NCBI GenBank assembly: GCA_025996865.1
Contig: BNTV01000015.1
Span: 1 to 60,130, forward strand
Direction: 5' to 3'
DNA: 60,130 bases
Source: Bacteroidia bacterium
GTDB lineage: Bacteria > Bacteroidota > Bacteroidia > Bacteroidales > Azobacteroidaceae
The translations under genes and the position numbers were made by a program. Position 1 is the first letter of the stretch, and the number at the start of each line of letters is the position of its first letter. Positions 19,569 through 27,776 of the stretch are shown here, piece by piece. The notes below the pieces were generated by a model, which did not search any database, was not told the origin of the DNA, and worked only from the letters and a program-made list of their open reading frames with translations.

Positions 19569-20843
19569 TTAATATTTTATTATTTTTTTGTTGAATACTT
19601 TTTCGTCCACTGATAAGGCGGAAGTAATGTATAATCCTTTATCCAAAGAATTCAAGCTCAGAATGGGAGAACCGGGGACACTCCGAATTTTTCTCCCCGA
19701 TAAATCGTAAAGACAGATTTCTTTCACTTGAACGTCCTCTATTTGAATGGTATTTATGGTTTGTATCCATCGTCCCGTTTCTTGTCGAGGTGTATAAACA
19801 GATGTAAAAGAGGATATGCTTCCGTCGGCGGCATTTACGATTAAGGTAGCGCCTGCGCCGGATACGCCGGTTACGGCTGCTTCAACCTCGCTTGCGGGTA
19901 TGGCTGTGTAAACGTAAGAAGGTTTGGGAGCAATTCCGATATCGGTCATTGTTCCACCGAGGCAATCTATATAAGTGAGGGTTTTTGTTCCCGAACCGTA
20001 AGACCTGTACACACTGCTTATTTTCTTAAAATGTGTACCTTCCACATAACAATCCAAGCCTTTGGCGCCACCTTCCAGACCCAAGGCTAAAGAACCGGAT
20101 ACATCGGTATTATAGTAGCAATTCAAAATATGCAGTTCCGCATTTCTTGCCCGCGGCATCCGTTCTTTGCAACCATCCGACCAATAACAATATTGGAAAG
20201 TAATGCTGTAATGTCCATCAGCGGGAGCAGCATTAGCATCACCACCTATCAAGTTGGAGAAGCGATGGTCGTTGCTGCCGCCCGAACCGCCGGCTTTCGG
20301 AGGTTTGTTGTATCCGAATTTACACCAGGAGATAGTAATATTATCCGCCGAGTTCGTATTGTCGAAGTTACCATCCACACCGTCGTAAAATTCGCAGTGA
20401 TCGACCCAAAGGTTGGTACATCCGGCATTGGAAAGGAGATCATTGCCGTCCACGTCGTAAGCGCCGGGACCTTCAAAAATCAGATTGCGGATAATCACGT
20501 TGTTCGAGCCGCTGCTTAATTGCAAAATGCCGCCGTTCTTAACTTGTGCGGTTGAAATCAGCCGGACGCCGCTCATACCGAGAAGGGTTTTGTCTTTGAC
20601 TGTGAGTTTAATCATTTCGTTCTCGCCGAAAATAATGTTTTCGGTAACAATAATCACTGCGGGTGCTGATGCTCTCAATGCATTCGACAATTCTGTCCGG
20701 GTTTTTACCATAACAACATTTCCGCCGGCGCCTCCCGTAGCGTTTTCGCCGTAACCGACCGGAGCTTTCATACAATAATCCTGCGCATTTGCCAAAGCGG
20801 CAAATAACAGGAGCGAAATAGAAAATAATAGTCTTTTATTCAT
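19569..20843 (-). CDS. Pectate lyase, polysaccharide lyase family 1, with T9SS tail
   Basis: 424 residues with signal peptide MNKRLLFSISLLLFAALANA. A parallel beta-helix with PL1 hallmarks: VIIRNLIFEG, then WVDHCEFYDGVDGNFD (near residue 148, calcium-binding aspartates), ITISWCKF, and KERMPRAR (near 226), whose arginine is the catalytic base region. Family members cleave homogalacturonan by beta-elimination with calcium. The last 80 residues (KEICLYDLSGRKIRSVPGSP) are a T9SS sorting domain, so it is likely released or fixed on the outer surface. First gene of the operon, with a promoter 50 bp upstream. Confidence 0.93.
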   Translation of the reverse strand: MNKRLLFSISLLLFAALANAQDYCMKAPVGYGENATGGAGGNVVMVKTRTELSNALRASAPAVIIVTENIIFGENEMIKLTVKDKTLLGMSGVRLISTAQVKNGGILQLSSGSNNVIIRNLIFEGPGAYDVDGNDLLSNAGCTNLWVDHCEFYDGVDGNFDNTNSADNITISWCKFGYNKPPKAGGSGGSNDHRFSNLIGGDANAAPADGHYSITFQYCYWSDGCKERMPRARNAELHILNCYYNTDVSGSLALGLEGGAKGLDCYVEGTHFKKISSVYRSYGSGTKTLTYIDCLGGTMTDIGIAPKPSYVYTAIPASEVEAAVTGVSGAGATLIVNAADGSISSFTSVYTPRQETGRWIQTINTIQIEDVQVKEICLYDLSGRKIRSVPGSPILSLNSLDKGLYITSALSVDEKVFNKKIIKY

Positions 20844-20892
20844 GGTACTAATTTCTAAACTACGACGGCTACATAAAATTAACTTAACACTA

Positions 20893-20900
20893 CAAAATTA
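20893..20900 (-). promoter_or_regulatory. Predicted Bacteroides-type promoter (-7 element) of PUL 1
   Basis: On the minus strand the bases read TAATTTTG, an exact TAnnTTTG -7 element 50 bp before the PL1 start. No convincing -33 TTTG is seen at the usual spacing, so activation by a regulator is likely. No regulator gene for PUL 1 is in the window. Confidence 0.55.
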
Positions 20901-20969
20901 AGTGATTTTTTTCATTCGGAGGGGGGACTGATTTCCCATTAACGGAGGGTAAATATATCATGAAGTCAT

Positions 20970-21155
20970 TTAGACTTTTTTCTTTCGATTAATTTTTTTG
21001 AGTAAAACGACCATGAAAGCAATATAGTTGAAACTTTCCCAGCTTGTCACGGTGACATCAATCCGAACTCTTATGCTTCCATTGATATCCGCACCGGATA
21101 AATCCAACTCCGATTTATGGGGTGTACGACAAATTTCCCAATTAGTGTTTAACGA
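20970..21155 (-). pseudogene. Possible C-terminal gene remnant, unidentified
   Basis: An open stretch of about 61 codons with no good start ends at TAA 20970-20972. It reads TNWEICRTPHKSELDLSG and ends with a hydrophobic segment (SWESFNYIAFMVVLLKK) and basic residues. I do not recognise it, and a chance open frame is possible. It lies beyond the 39-bp remnant on the same strand, so both may come from one older rearrangement. Confidence 0.25.
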
Positions 21156-21198
21156 TTATCGGTAGAAACAAAAACTAAAAGTTCATTGTCCCTGCATG

Positions 21199-21237
21199 AA
21201 ATTATGCATACCACTCTCTTTTTCTGTTTTTCAGATT
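21199..21237 (-). repeat. Remnant copy of the 3' end of the DoxX-fusion gene
   Basis: 39 bases that match 27777-27815 except at two positions. Read on the minus strand it gives NLKNRKREWYA and a stop, against NLKTRKREWYA and a stop in the intact gene. Similarity ends right after, in both directions. Confidence 0.8.
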
Positions 21238-21465
21238 CCTCCCTCTCTAAAAATGGAAACCGTCATTTCGAGTTCCCATAAAATATTTTAGATAAAAATG
21301 GATGACGCATTATCGTTAAAAATCAACGTGTTGTATAAATACGTCATTGGTAGCATGAATATGACATCCCTTTCAGAAAAAGGAAAATAATAAAAGACAT
21401 GCTTCTGAGTCGTAATATACATTCATAGAGAAAAATACGACACTCGCCGATAAAAAACATACGTT

Positions 21466-21481
21466 CACAAAAATTTTTGTG
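21466..21481. promoter_or_regulatory. Perfect 16-bp palindrome, possible operator
   Basis: CACAAAAATTTTTGTG is its own reverse complement. It lies 30 bp before the -7 element at 21511 and just touches the -33 region, a position expected for a repressor or activator site. No regulator is encoded nearby. Confidence 0.5.
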
Positions 21482-21510
21482 CGTTTTGTTTTTCGTTTTG
21501 CCTTTGTGTG

Positions 21511-21518
21511 TATCTTTG
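21511..21518 (+). promoter_or_regulatory. Predicted Bacteroides-type promoter of the accessory island
   Basis: TATCTTTG is an exact TAnnTTTG -7 element, with TTTG at 21485-21488 as a possible -33 (22-bp spacing, slightly long). The leader-peptide ATG is about 47 bp downstream, after an AT-rich untranslated stretch. Confidence 0.65.
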
Positions 21519-21564
21519 CGGCGTATAACGAAACAAAATTATTAATTAAAAAAACAAAAATATT

Positions 21565-21872
21565 ATGAAAAGTTTAAAGAAATTTACAATTGAAGAATTA
21601 TTAAGAAGCGAAATGCCAGTATTGGAAAAAGTTACTTTAACGGAGAAATCCGAATTGGATCTGATTATAATGGTTTTGGAATTGACGATTTAATGCATGA
21701 ATATGGTCATTATTTAGTATCGGGATCTGTAAGTTCAGGATCGTATGCTTTAGGATCTGTGGGCAGTGCGTGGAATATTTTAACAGGTGGTTCGGGCCAT
21801 AGCGAAATGTTTTTTGAACAAGCTGCAACTAATTTAGGATGGATATATTATGGTAGTTATTATAACCATTAA
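21565..21872 (+). pseudogene. RiPP-type leader peptide joined out of frame to an HEYGH metallopeptidase-like remnant
   Basis: From ATG 21565 a 42-codon frame reads MKSLKKFTIEELLRSEMPVL and stops at about 21693. The start resembles leader peptides of the GG-Bacteroidales natural-product precursor type, but no GG cleavage site or core follows. From about 21645 another frame stays open to TAA 21870-21872 and reads YFNGEIRIGSDYNGFGIDD, then MHEYGHYL (an HExxH zinc motif), then FFEQAATNLGWIYYGSYYNH. That pattern matches the C-terminal zinc-peptidase-like domain found in bacteroidal RHS-type and polymorphic-toxin proteins. A deletion or frameshift has joined the two. Neither part looks functional as it stands, although the leader frame could still be translated. 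Confidence 0.6.
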
Positions 21873-21890
21873 ACATCAATAAAATAATCA

Positions 21891-23075
21891 ATGAATTTAT
21901 GTTTGTTTATACAATTTAAATGTAGAACAGTTATTTTCTTTCTACTGTTTGTAAACATAATAGTCGGCTGTTCATGTAATAATCACGGAAGAAGAGATGA
22001 ATTTGTAAGCGTACCTGTCAAAGGCGATTCCGTTGTTGTAAAGATCAGCTATCCGGAAGTCGGAAATAAAAATGACAAAATTGTTATATGGAATACCTCT
22101 ACACTTACTGATGAATTTTGTCCCGACTCAATGCCTACGGGGCCTATGGGAAAAGTTGATATTAATATTAAGTCTATGCTAAGAGATTCCTTATTGAAAA
22201 ACGGTTATATAAATATTGAGTATTTGGAAAGGAATGATAGTATTGTTACTGCCGGTTATAAATTCAGGACTTCGGACACTTATACCAAGTTTGAAGATTT
22301 TGAATCCGTATTGGGTTACATTGATTCACGAAGAGAATTGAAAAAGAAGAATATCATTTTAATTGGTCATAGCGAAGGGGGAAATATAAATGCCATGGCT
22401 GCCGCTAAACATCCTGAGGTTATTTATGCTATCGTTCAATTGACGACATGTGCAATTGATGGTAAAGAAAATTCTGAATATCAGGGACATACAAATGATT
22501 CTCTGTTTATGCGAAATTATTTCTTTATACCTGATATCTACAAGACTGCAAATAAGATTTCCTCATTAAAGACTCATAGTTATGAGCTAAGTATGGAGGG
22601 ATGTCGTCAATTCAGATTAGATATACTTAGTCCATTGGATAGTATTGTTTACCATTACAATAATCGAGATACCATCGCTAATCAGATAGTTTTATACCTT
22701 CAGTCAAGATGGGAGAGAGAAGATGATAAAACCAAACAGTTTCACGGAAATTTTGAGAATTATTGTAAGGCGAATAATATACTTTCAGTTCTAAGTCCTC
22801 AACAGATTGCCCTGAAAAAATGGCAACCTGAATTATATTATCCATACATCAAGTGTCCTGTTCTTGCTGTATATGGCACAAAAGATGAGCGAATCGAATG
22901 GTCATCCAGTAAAAAAGCGATGGAAGCGTATCTGAATCAGGGCGGAAATACGCATTACAAGTTTATTGTTTTGGAGGGATACGGACATTGGTTGACAAAA
23001 ATGGAGAAGCCCAGAAGTTATTACATCGAAGATTTTGTGATTAATGAGATTGTAGATTCAATTAAGCAGTTATAA
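21891..23075 (+). CDS. Alpha/beta-hydrolase lipoprotein
   Basis: 394 residues with a signal peptide and lipobox IVGC at Cys27, so it is probably membrane anchored. The alpha/beta-hydrolase triad is clear: nucleophile in GHSEGG (S161), acid in YGTKDERI (D332) and histidine in GYGHWL (H366). The spacing fits serine peptidases/esterases of the prolyl-oligopeptidase-like group. It lies 18 bp after the leader remnant, on the same strand and behind the same promoter, and is the only intact gene of the island. In a natural-product locus such an enzyme could act on the modified peptide; that is inference. It could equally be a general esterase. Confidence 0.82.
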   Translation: MNLCLFIQFKCRTVIFFLLFVNIIVGCSCNNHGRRDEFVSVPVKGDSVVVKISYPEVGNKNDKIVIWNTSTLTDEFCPDSMPTGPMGKVDINIKSMLRDSLLKNGYINIEYLERNDSIVTAGYKFRTSDTYTKFEDFESVLGYIDSRRELKKKNIILIGHSEGGNINAMAAAKHPEVIYAIVQLTTCAIDGKENSEYQGHTNDSLFMRNYFFIPDIYKTANKISSLKTHSYELSMEGCRQFRLDILSPLDSIVYHYNNRDTIANQIVLYLQSRWEREDDKTKQFHGNFENYCKANNILSVLSPQQIALKKWQPELYYPYIKCPVLAVYGTKDERIEWSSSKKAMEAYLNQGGNTHYKFIVLEGYGHWLTKMEKPRSYYIEDFVINEIVDSIKQL

Positions 23076-23077
23076 AG

Positions 23078-23245
23078 TTGAAAAACCGTAAAAGAATGCG
23101 GACAATGTATCCTCCCAATCCGGTCGGAGGCGCTTTTTTCTGCGATGTTAAAGCTTATAAAGAATCCGGATTGGAAAACGAACAGTTTTACGGTTGGGGA
23201 ATGGAAGACGGCGACATGCATAGTACAAAACAGAAAAATGTTTGA
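23078..23245 (+). pseudogene. Galactosyltransferase-like glycosyltransferase fragment
   Basis: An open stretch of 55 codons (first codon TTG 23078-23080, stop 23243-23245) reads MYPPNPVGGAFFCDVKAYKE, then NEQFYGWGMEDGDMH. This is the GG(A/I)FF ... WGWGxED signature of the C-terminal part of galactosyltransferase-like GT2/GT7 enzymes. The N-terminal catalytic half and the end are missing. In Bacteroidales such enzymes occur in GG-Bacteroidales peptide systems, which matches the leader and LanC remnants around it. It starts 3 bp after the hydrolase stop. Confidence 0.72.
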
Positions 23246-23250
23246 AAACC

Positions 23251-23553
23251 ATGAATGAAAGGTTGATAAAAACAATTGGTGACTACATCGCAGACAGCAA
23301 ATCGTCACTCCATCACGGCTTACTGACCGGAAATGCCGGAACGTGTATTTTCATGTATGAACTGTCAAGAAAGACAGGAGACAATAAATATGAACAAAAG
23401 GCAGACGATTTGTTGGATGTAATATACAATTCAAAAGGAAATATTCAATCCGTCCTTGACTTTGGCAATGGCCTGGCAGGCTTCGGATGGTTTTTGGAAT
23501 ATCTGATAAAAAACGGTTTCTGTAATGATTCCGATGATGTGTCTGTGACTTGA
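23251..23553 (+). pseudogene. LanC-like (lanthionine synthetase C-like) N-terminal fragment
   Basis: About 100 residues from ATG 23251 (an upstream TTG at 23242 is also possible). HHGLLTGNAGTCIFMYELSR and VLDFGNGLAGFGWFLEYLIK match the first two inner-barrel repeats of LanC-like proteins, which run to about 400 residues. The zinc-binding Cys/His region is absent because the frame ends where transposase sequence begins. LanC-like enzymes act in lanthipeptide maturation; here it is a dead fragment. Confidence 0.72.
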
Positions 23554-24002
23554 CAGGCTTTCCAATGGAATCTGTTACCAAAGACCGATTATATAAAATC
23601 ACTCATAAGTTGTACAGCCTGAAAGAGAAAATAGAGCAGCACCTGTCTTGCCGCACCAACGAATTGTTTGACATAGAGGATAAAATCATTCTGTATGACC
23701 TGGCAAACACCTATTTTGAAGGCAGGATGCGAGACAGGGAATACGAACGATGCCGCGACGTTTGAAAGGATGATAAACAATCTTCGCGTAAAAACTTCCG
23801 GCAGTGCCAAAAAAGCCATAGTAGTGATGGATGCAGGCATTGCAACCGATGTCAACCTGACAATGCCGACCGAAAAAGCTACGATTATATTTGTGTGGCA
23901 CGTTCAACGCTGAAAGACTATGGCATCCCGGAGACTTCCGATGTGATAACTGTAACCGATACAATGGAGTTTGCTGATAATGGGAAACTTCTATCTGGGT
24001 AA
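23550..24002 (+). mobile_element. Broken IS1634-family transposase
   Basis: Three successive frames together give transposase sequence of the IS1634/IS4 type. Frame one has LYKITHKLYSLKEKIEQHLS, then KIILYDLANTYFEG. A second frame has ATFERMINNLRVKTSGSAKK, then AIVVMDAGIATD. A third has KSYDYICVARSTLKDYGIPE and stops at 24000-24002. Frame changes and a deletion after the YFEG motif (region with a conserved DDE-type aspartate) make it inactive. No inverted terminal repeats were found. It truncates the LanC-like gene. Confidence 0.72.
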
Positions 24003-24041
24003 TTGCAATGTGGGTTAAGTACCTGCTTATTGATAATGACT

Positions 24042-24218
24042 TTATACATATTCTTTTAGCCGTTTATCAATATGTTCATTGAATTCTTGCAGGGTAACGG
24101 TTTCTTTGTCTTTGTTAAACATTACTTCGATTCCGTCTAAGAAGTCTTGTAAGGCTTCGCCTTCGCAATGACGATGCACAACATTAAACTGCGTAAAGTA
24201 TAGATTCGGATGGTTTGA
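24042..24218 (-). pseudogene. Unidentified C-terminal protein fragment
   Basis: Reading minus, a frame is open from just after a stop at 24219-24221 to TAA 24042-24044: NVVHRHCEGEALQDFLDGIE, then TVTLQEFNEHIDKRLKEYV. It has no start codon, and the composition is protein-like (amphipathic helices). I do not recognise the family. It lies between the transposase remnant and the stop of the GH gene at 24226, so it is likely the tail of a gene displaced by a rearrangement. Confidence 0.45.
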
Positions 24219-24225
24219 TTAAAAA

Positions 24226-27200
24226 TTATTTTTCTGCGCCAAATTCCACTTCATTTGCCCAGTGGTCCTTGAAATCAGGATGGAATGCTTTGCTGTTCTT
24301 TTTGGAAACGCTTCTGCCGTTTGCCAATTCCAAGCAAGCTCCTTTGGCGCCGTCGTCATTTATGCGATAAGAAAACTTAATGGTCCCGCCTTTGTCTAAG
24401 GCCTGTTTTACATCAGGCAATTCCGTCCACGGGATGGCACATTCGGTATAGAGCGTATTGCCTTCGCGCGCAGTAACCAATTTTCCCTCTTTCACCGGTC
24501 CATCGAAAGGCGATTTCGGCTGGCGCGGATAGAAATGTTTGCGGGGCATACCGGGTACCAGCAAACGCCATATCTCAAACCCGCCGCCATATTCCGGCAC
24601 CACCGTGTTCAGGGCGTATTCATAATCGGTACATTTGTAGCCTGTGTATCGAGGCATAGTGCCTTTGGGATGCGATTCCATACCATCTTGTCCTATCGGT
24701 AATACGTTGAATGCGATTAGGATATTGTCTATCGGATCACCGATTGATGCATCCGGCAGATTTGGATTTTTGCGGTATGAAAAGTGACGGATTCCTTCCG
24801 GCCATTTCAAAACGATTTTGTCGTCCTTCACAGTCGGTTTGCATGTAATATTCTGCGGGAGTTGCGGCGGTAAGCCTACTATGTAATATCCGACGCCGCC
24901 ATACGCCGATTTCCAATCGCCCTGTGTATCAAAATCCTTACCTATTAATCGGGCTGAGGTTTTTCTTTCGATGTTCGGTTGCCCCTCGTCAAAAAATACG
25001 CCGGCTAATTTGGCCGTATTCCGCCATCCGTTCACATGCTGCCATCCTCCGGTAGAACATCGTATTTGTATATTGCCCGACAAATTCAAGACAATATAAG
25101 CGCCGTTCCATGCTTTGGGAAGTAGCTGGCTTAGCAGCTCCTGACCTGTCTCCCGGTTGAACACCGTTATCTGGAGCGCCGGTTGGTTGATATTGGGAAA
25201 ATAAAAAGCGGTTTGGGTATAGCGATCAACCGGTAAATCCAGATCCATGCCGATAGATTGAACGGTAGGCGTATTTTCCAGATAATGGGAGATGCGCCGG
25301 GATTCTGACGGATGCTGCAATGCGCCGCGGTCGTTATTGTCAACCGTTTGTATCTGCTCAACAGACTGCATGGCATTGATTGTTTGATGATAAGCGGTAT
25401 CGGGATAGAAAAAATCGTCTTCGTTGAGGGTTTCAAACCGGACGGAGCCTTTCGTGGGTGTTTTGTCGGCTACTTTGGCTGCAAAATAGAAATATTGGTC
25501 GTCGTAGGCCAGATAAGCGTTGGCGAAACCTTCGGCGTTTTTATCAAATTCCTTAAATGGAAACCAGGCCGCTTCGGTCAATGAGATACTCGCCGTAGCG
25601 GAACCGGTAACTGTCTGTGGAATAGCGCCTGTCCAATCGTCTAATTTGCCGTCCACCTGAATGGTTCTCTTGTGGATGAAGTTGACATGCAAGTCTTCCG
25701 TATGGCTTGCAATACCATCTTTCCCGGCATCAAAACGGACATTTAAGGGATAGATATTGCTTGCATCCGCCTCGCCGCCGGTCACTTGTAGGGGTACCGT
25801 TACGGTTTGGTGCGGGTTTAAGGACAGTTTGGCCGGGCAGGAGACAGAGAGGCCGCCGATAGTTGCCTGAATGTTTCCGGATATTTTCCGGTTTAATATA
25901 TTGGTAATCACTAATTTTGCTTCCGGTCTCCCGGATATGGGCGCCGTAAAGTCTTTGGCAATGATTTCCACAGGTGCATACCCTTCGATTCTGGCTGTTT
26001 TCAAAGCGGCAATCAGTTGATTGAAAGAACCTTTCTTTCCATTTGTCCGCATGAAATATCCCTTACAGGTGAGCGGTATTTCGTAATAACCATCGGATGA
26101 AGCAACAACGTTTCCATAGAAATCATACAGGCGGAAATCGGGATGCGCTTTCACGGTCATTTTTCCATTCTTTAATTCCACGCTCCGGAAAAGAATATTT
26201 TCCTTTCCGAAAGCATCGCCCAAATCGCCGGCAATGACTACGGTTCCATCATCCGGATCAGCGTTGTATCCATCGAAGAGCATCACCCAGGGGAGACCGT
26301 TCTTAAAAAGCAGTTCTTTGAAATCACGTTCGCCAATCATTGATTGCACGGCACCCATTGCCGCTGCCGTTGACCAGGCGCTGTACACGGCAGGGATGGT
26401 TTCCTTTCCGTTGGCGGTATGGATAGTTTGCGTGCGGATAGCATCATGCGGATCGCCGGTGTACATGTAACCGCCAAAGATACCCATTGACCGGTCATAA
26501 CCGGCTGAACGATTGGCCGCAATGACCAATCCGACCCGATCGTCGGTATTTCCTACCCAGCTTTCGGTATCCCATATCAATACCCGTCCCTTGTGGTCTT
26601 TGCGATTGTTCCATTCTGGATAAAGCACCGGTGAATCCATACCTTGGTAGTGGATAGAAAGGAAATCGAAGACAGGCAACATATCCATTGTGCCGTCACT
26701 GAAAAATTTATCCCAGGCATTGCTGAAAGAATCACACCCGCCCATCAACACATCTGCGCCCTGTCCTCTGGCTTCCAAAACCCCCTTGGCCATAGCGGTA
26801 TATATTTCCTTGTAACGGATCATATCAGCCTGCCATCCGGAAATAGAGGCGCCTTCCCAAGGCTCGTTCCACAACTGAACGGCTGTTACCGGTCCGTCAG
26901 GCCAACCGTGCTTGAGGCAAATATCCCTGACATATCCGGTAAAATCGGCATCCAGTTCCGGCATCCATGAATAATCCTGTTTGGTACGCTTGAAAACGTT
27001 CCGGTCATCCAAATGGGCGCGGGGAGCGCCGAGCGGCATCAGGGTATTTTCTTGTCCTTCTCCAAACATCAACATCACGGTGATATGGCTGTCTTTATAC
27101 TTTTTCATGTCTGCATCTATCCGCCGCATTTCATACTGAAATTTCTGAGAGTTCGTCGGGCAATACGGAATACCATAGCGGATGGCCTGTACCCCAACCC

Positions 27201-27759
27201 TATTGAGAAAAGCAGGCCCCAAATCATCCAATGATTGTTTCGGATACTGCATCTGTATGGGCGAGGGCTTCATGCTCCGGACAAAACTGACGGCCAACTG
27301 TCTTCCATATTCGCCTAAATCGAATACGACGGCATATCCGCCAAAAACATCCGGCACATCGGGAGCTATATCCAGGTTAATGTATCCGTTCGGAACGATT
27401 TGCACCGTCACCGGAATCGTTTGCACTTCTTTGACGGCATATATTACCGGCCACCACACATCGTTTTCGAGTCCTTTTGTGCCGTATTGGATCACATGTA
27501 CTTGCGCTTTTACATCAATCGGACGATCAATATTACTGGTTAACTGGAAAGTAAACCTGATTTTTTCGCCCGGCCAGAGAACATTAGCCGGTGTGTTGGA
27601 ATAAACAGGTTTCACCTCGTAATCATAATGTCTCAAGTTGTTTTTCACGCCAAATGTTTCTTCATAACCGATCCATTCGGCAGGCGCTTTCATTGGCCCT
27701 GCATGAAGAGGAAGACTTGACAGAATAAATAAGAAGGTAAACAGATTATTCGTTTTCAT
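24226..27759 (-). CDS. Clan GH-A glycoside hydrolase (GH39-like) with CBM9-like region
   Basis: About 1177 residues from ATG 27757-27759, which starts the signal peptide MKTNNLFTFLFILSSLPLHA. The upstream ATG at 27792 overlaps the preceding gene and was rejected. After a beta-sandwich (about 30-170), a TIM barrel carries LWNEPWEG with acid/base E299 and IWDTESWVGN with nucleophile E399, the clan GH-A pattern. The sequence QVDGKLDDWTGAI near the middle is the usual entry to CBM9-like (DOMON-type) domains, which continue to the C-terminus. The substrate is unknown. It is the last gene of PUL 2, 20 bp after the DoxX fusion. Confidence 0.78.
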   Translation of the reverse strand: MKTNNLFTFLFILSSLPLHAGPMKAPAEWIGYEETFGVKNNLRHYDYEVKPVYSNTPANVLWPGEKIRFTFQLTSNIDRPIDVKAQVHVIQYGTKGLENDVWWPVIYAVKEVQTIPVTVQIVPNGYINLDIAPDVPDVFGGYAVVFDLGEYGRQLAVSFVRSMKPSPIQMQYPKQSLDDLGPAFLNRVGVQAIRYGIPYCPTNSQKFQYEMRRIDADMKKYKDSHITVMLMFGEGQENTLMPLGAPRAHLDDRNVFKRTKQDYSWMPELDADFTGYVRDICLKHGWPDGPVTAVQLWNEPWEGASISGWQADMIRYKEIYTAMAKGVLEARGQGADVLMGGCDSFSNAWDKFFSDGTMDMLPVFDFLSIHYQGMDSPVLYPEWNNRKDHKGRVLIWDTESWVGNTDDRVGLVIAANRSAGYDRSMGIFGGYMYTGDPHDAIRTQTIHTANGKETIPAVYSAWSTAAAMGAVQSMIGERDFKELLFKNGLPWVMLFDGYNADPDDGTVVIAGDLGDAFGKENILFRSVELKNGKMTVKAHPDFRLYDFYGNVVASSDGYYEIPLTCKGYFMRTNGKKGSFNQLIAALKTARIEGYAPVEIIAKDFTAPISGRPEAKLVITNILNRKISGNIQATIGGLSVSCPAKLSLNPHQTVTVPLQVTGGEADASNIYPLNVRFDAGKDGIASHTEDLHVNFIHKRTIQVDGKLDDWTGAIPQTVTGSATASISLTEAAWFPFKEFDKNAEGFANAYLAYDDQYFYFAAKVADKTPTKGSVRFETLNEDDFFYPDTAYHQTINAMQSVEQIQTVDNNDRGALQHPSESRRISHYLENTPTVQSIGMDLDLPVDRYTQTAFYFPNINQPALQITVFNRETGQELLSQLLPKAWNGAYIVLNLSGNIQIRCSTGGWQHVNGWRNTAKLAGVFFDEGQPNIERKTSARLIGKDFDTQGDWKSAYGGVGYYIVGLPPQLPQNITCKPTVKDDKIVLKWPEGIRHFSYRKNPNLPDASIGDPIDNILIAFNVLPIGQDGMESHPKGTMPRYTGYKCTDYEYALNTVVPEYGGGFEIWRLLVPGMPRKHFYPRQPKSPFDGPVKEGKLVTAREGNTLYTECAIPWTELPDVKQALDKGGTIKFSYRINDDGAKGACLELANGRSVSKKNSKAFHPDFKDHWANEVEFGAEK

Positions 27760-27776
27760 TATTTCATTGGTATTTA

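Larger units (their letters stand above)
20901..21465. other. Intergenic stretch between PUL 1 and the accessory island
   Basis: No complete gene is visible. It holds a possible 61-codon open stretch on the minus strand (20970-21155) and a 39-bp copy of the 3' end of the DoxX-fusion gene (21199-21237). The remainder is AT-rich with no further feature I can support. Confidence 0.6.

Noticed and set aside
21238..21465. Gene or riboswitch in the AT-rich stretch before the island promoter
   Set aside because: Only short open frames and no conserved fold that I can recognise.
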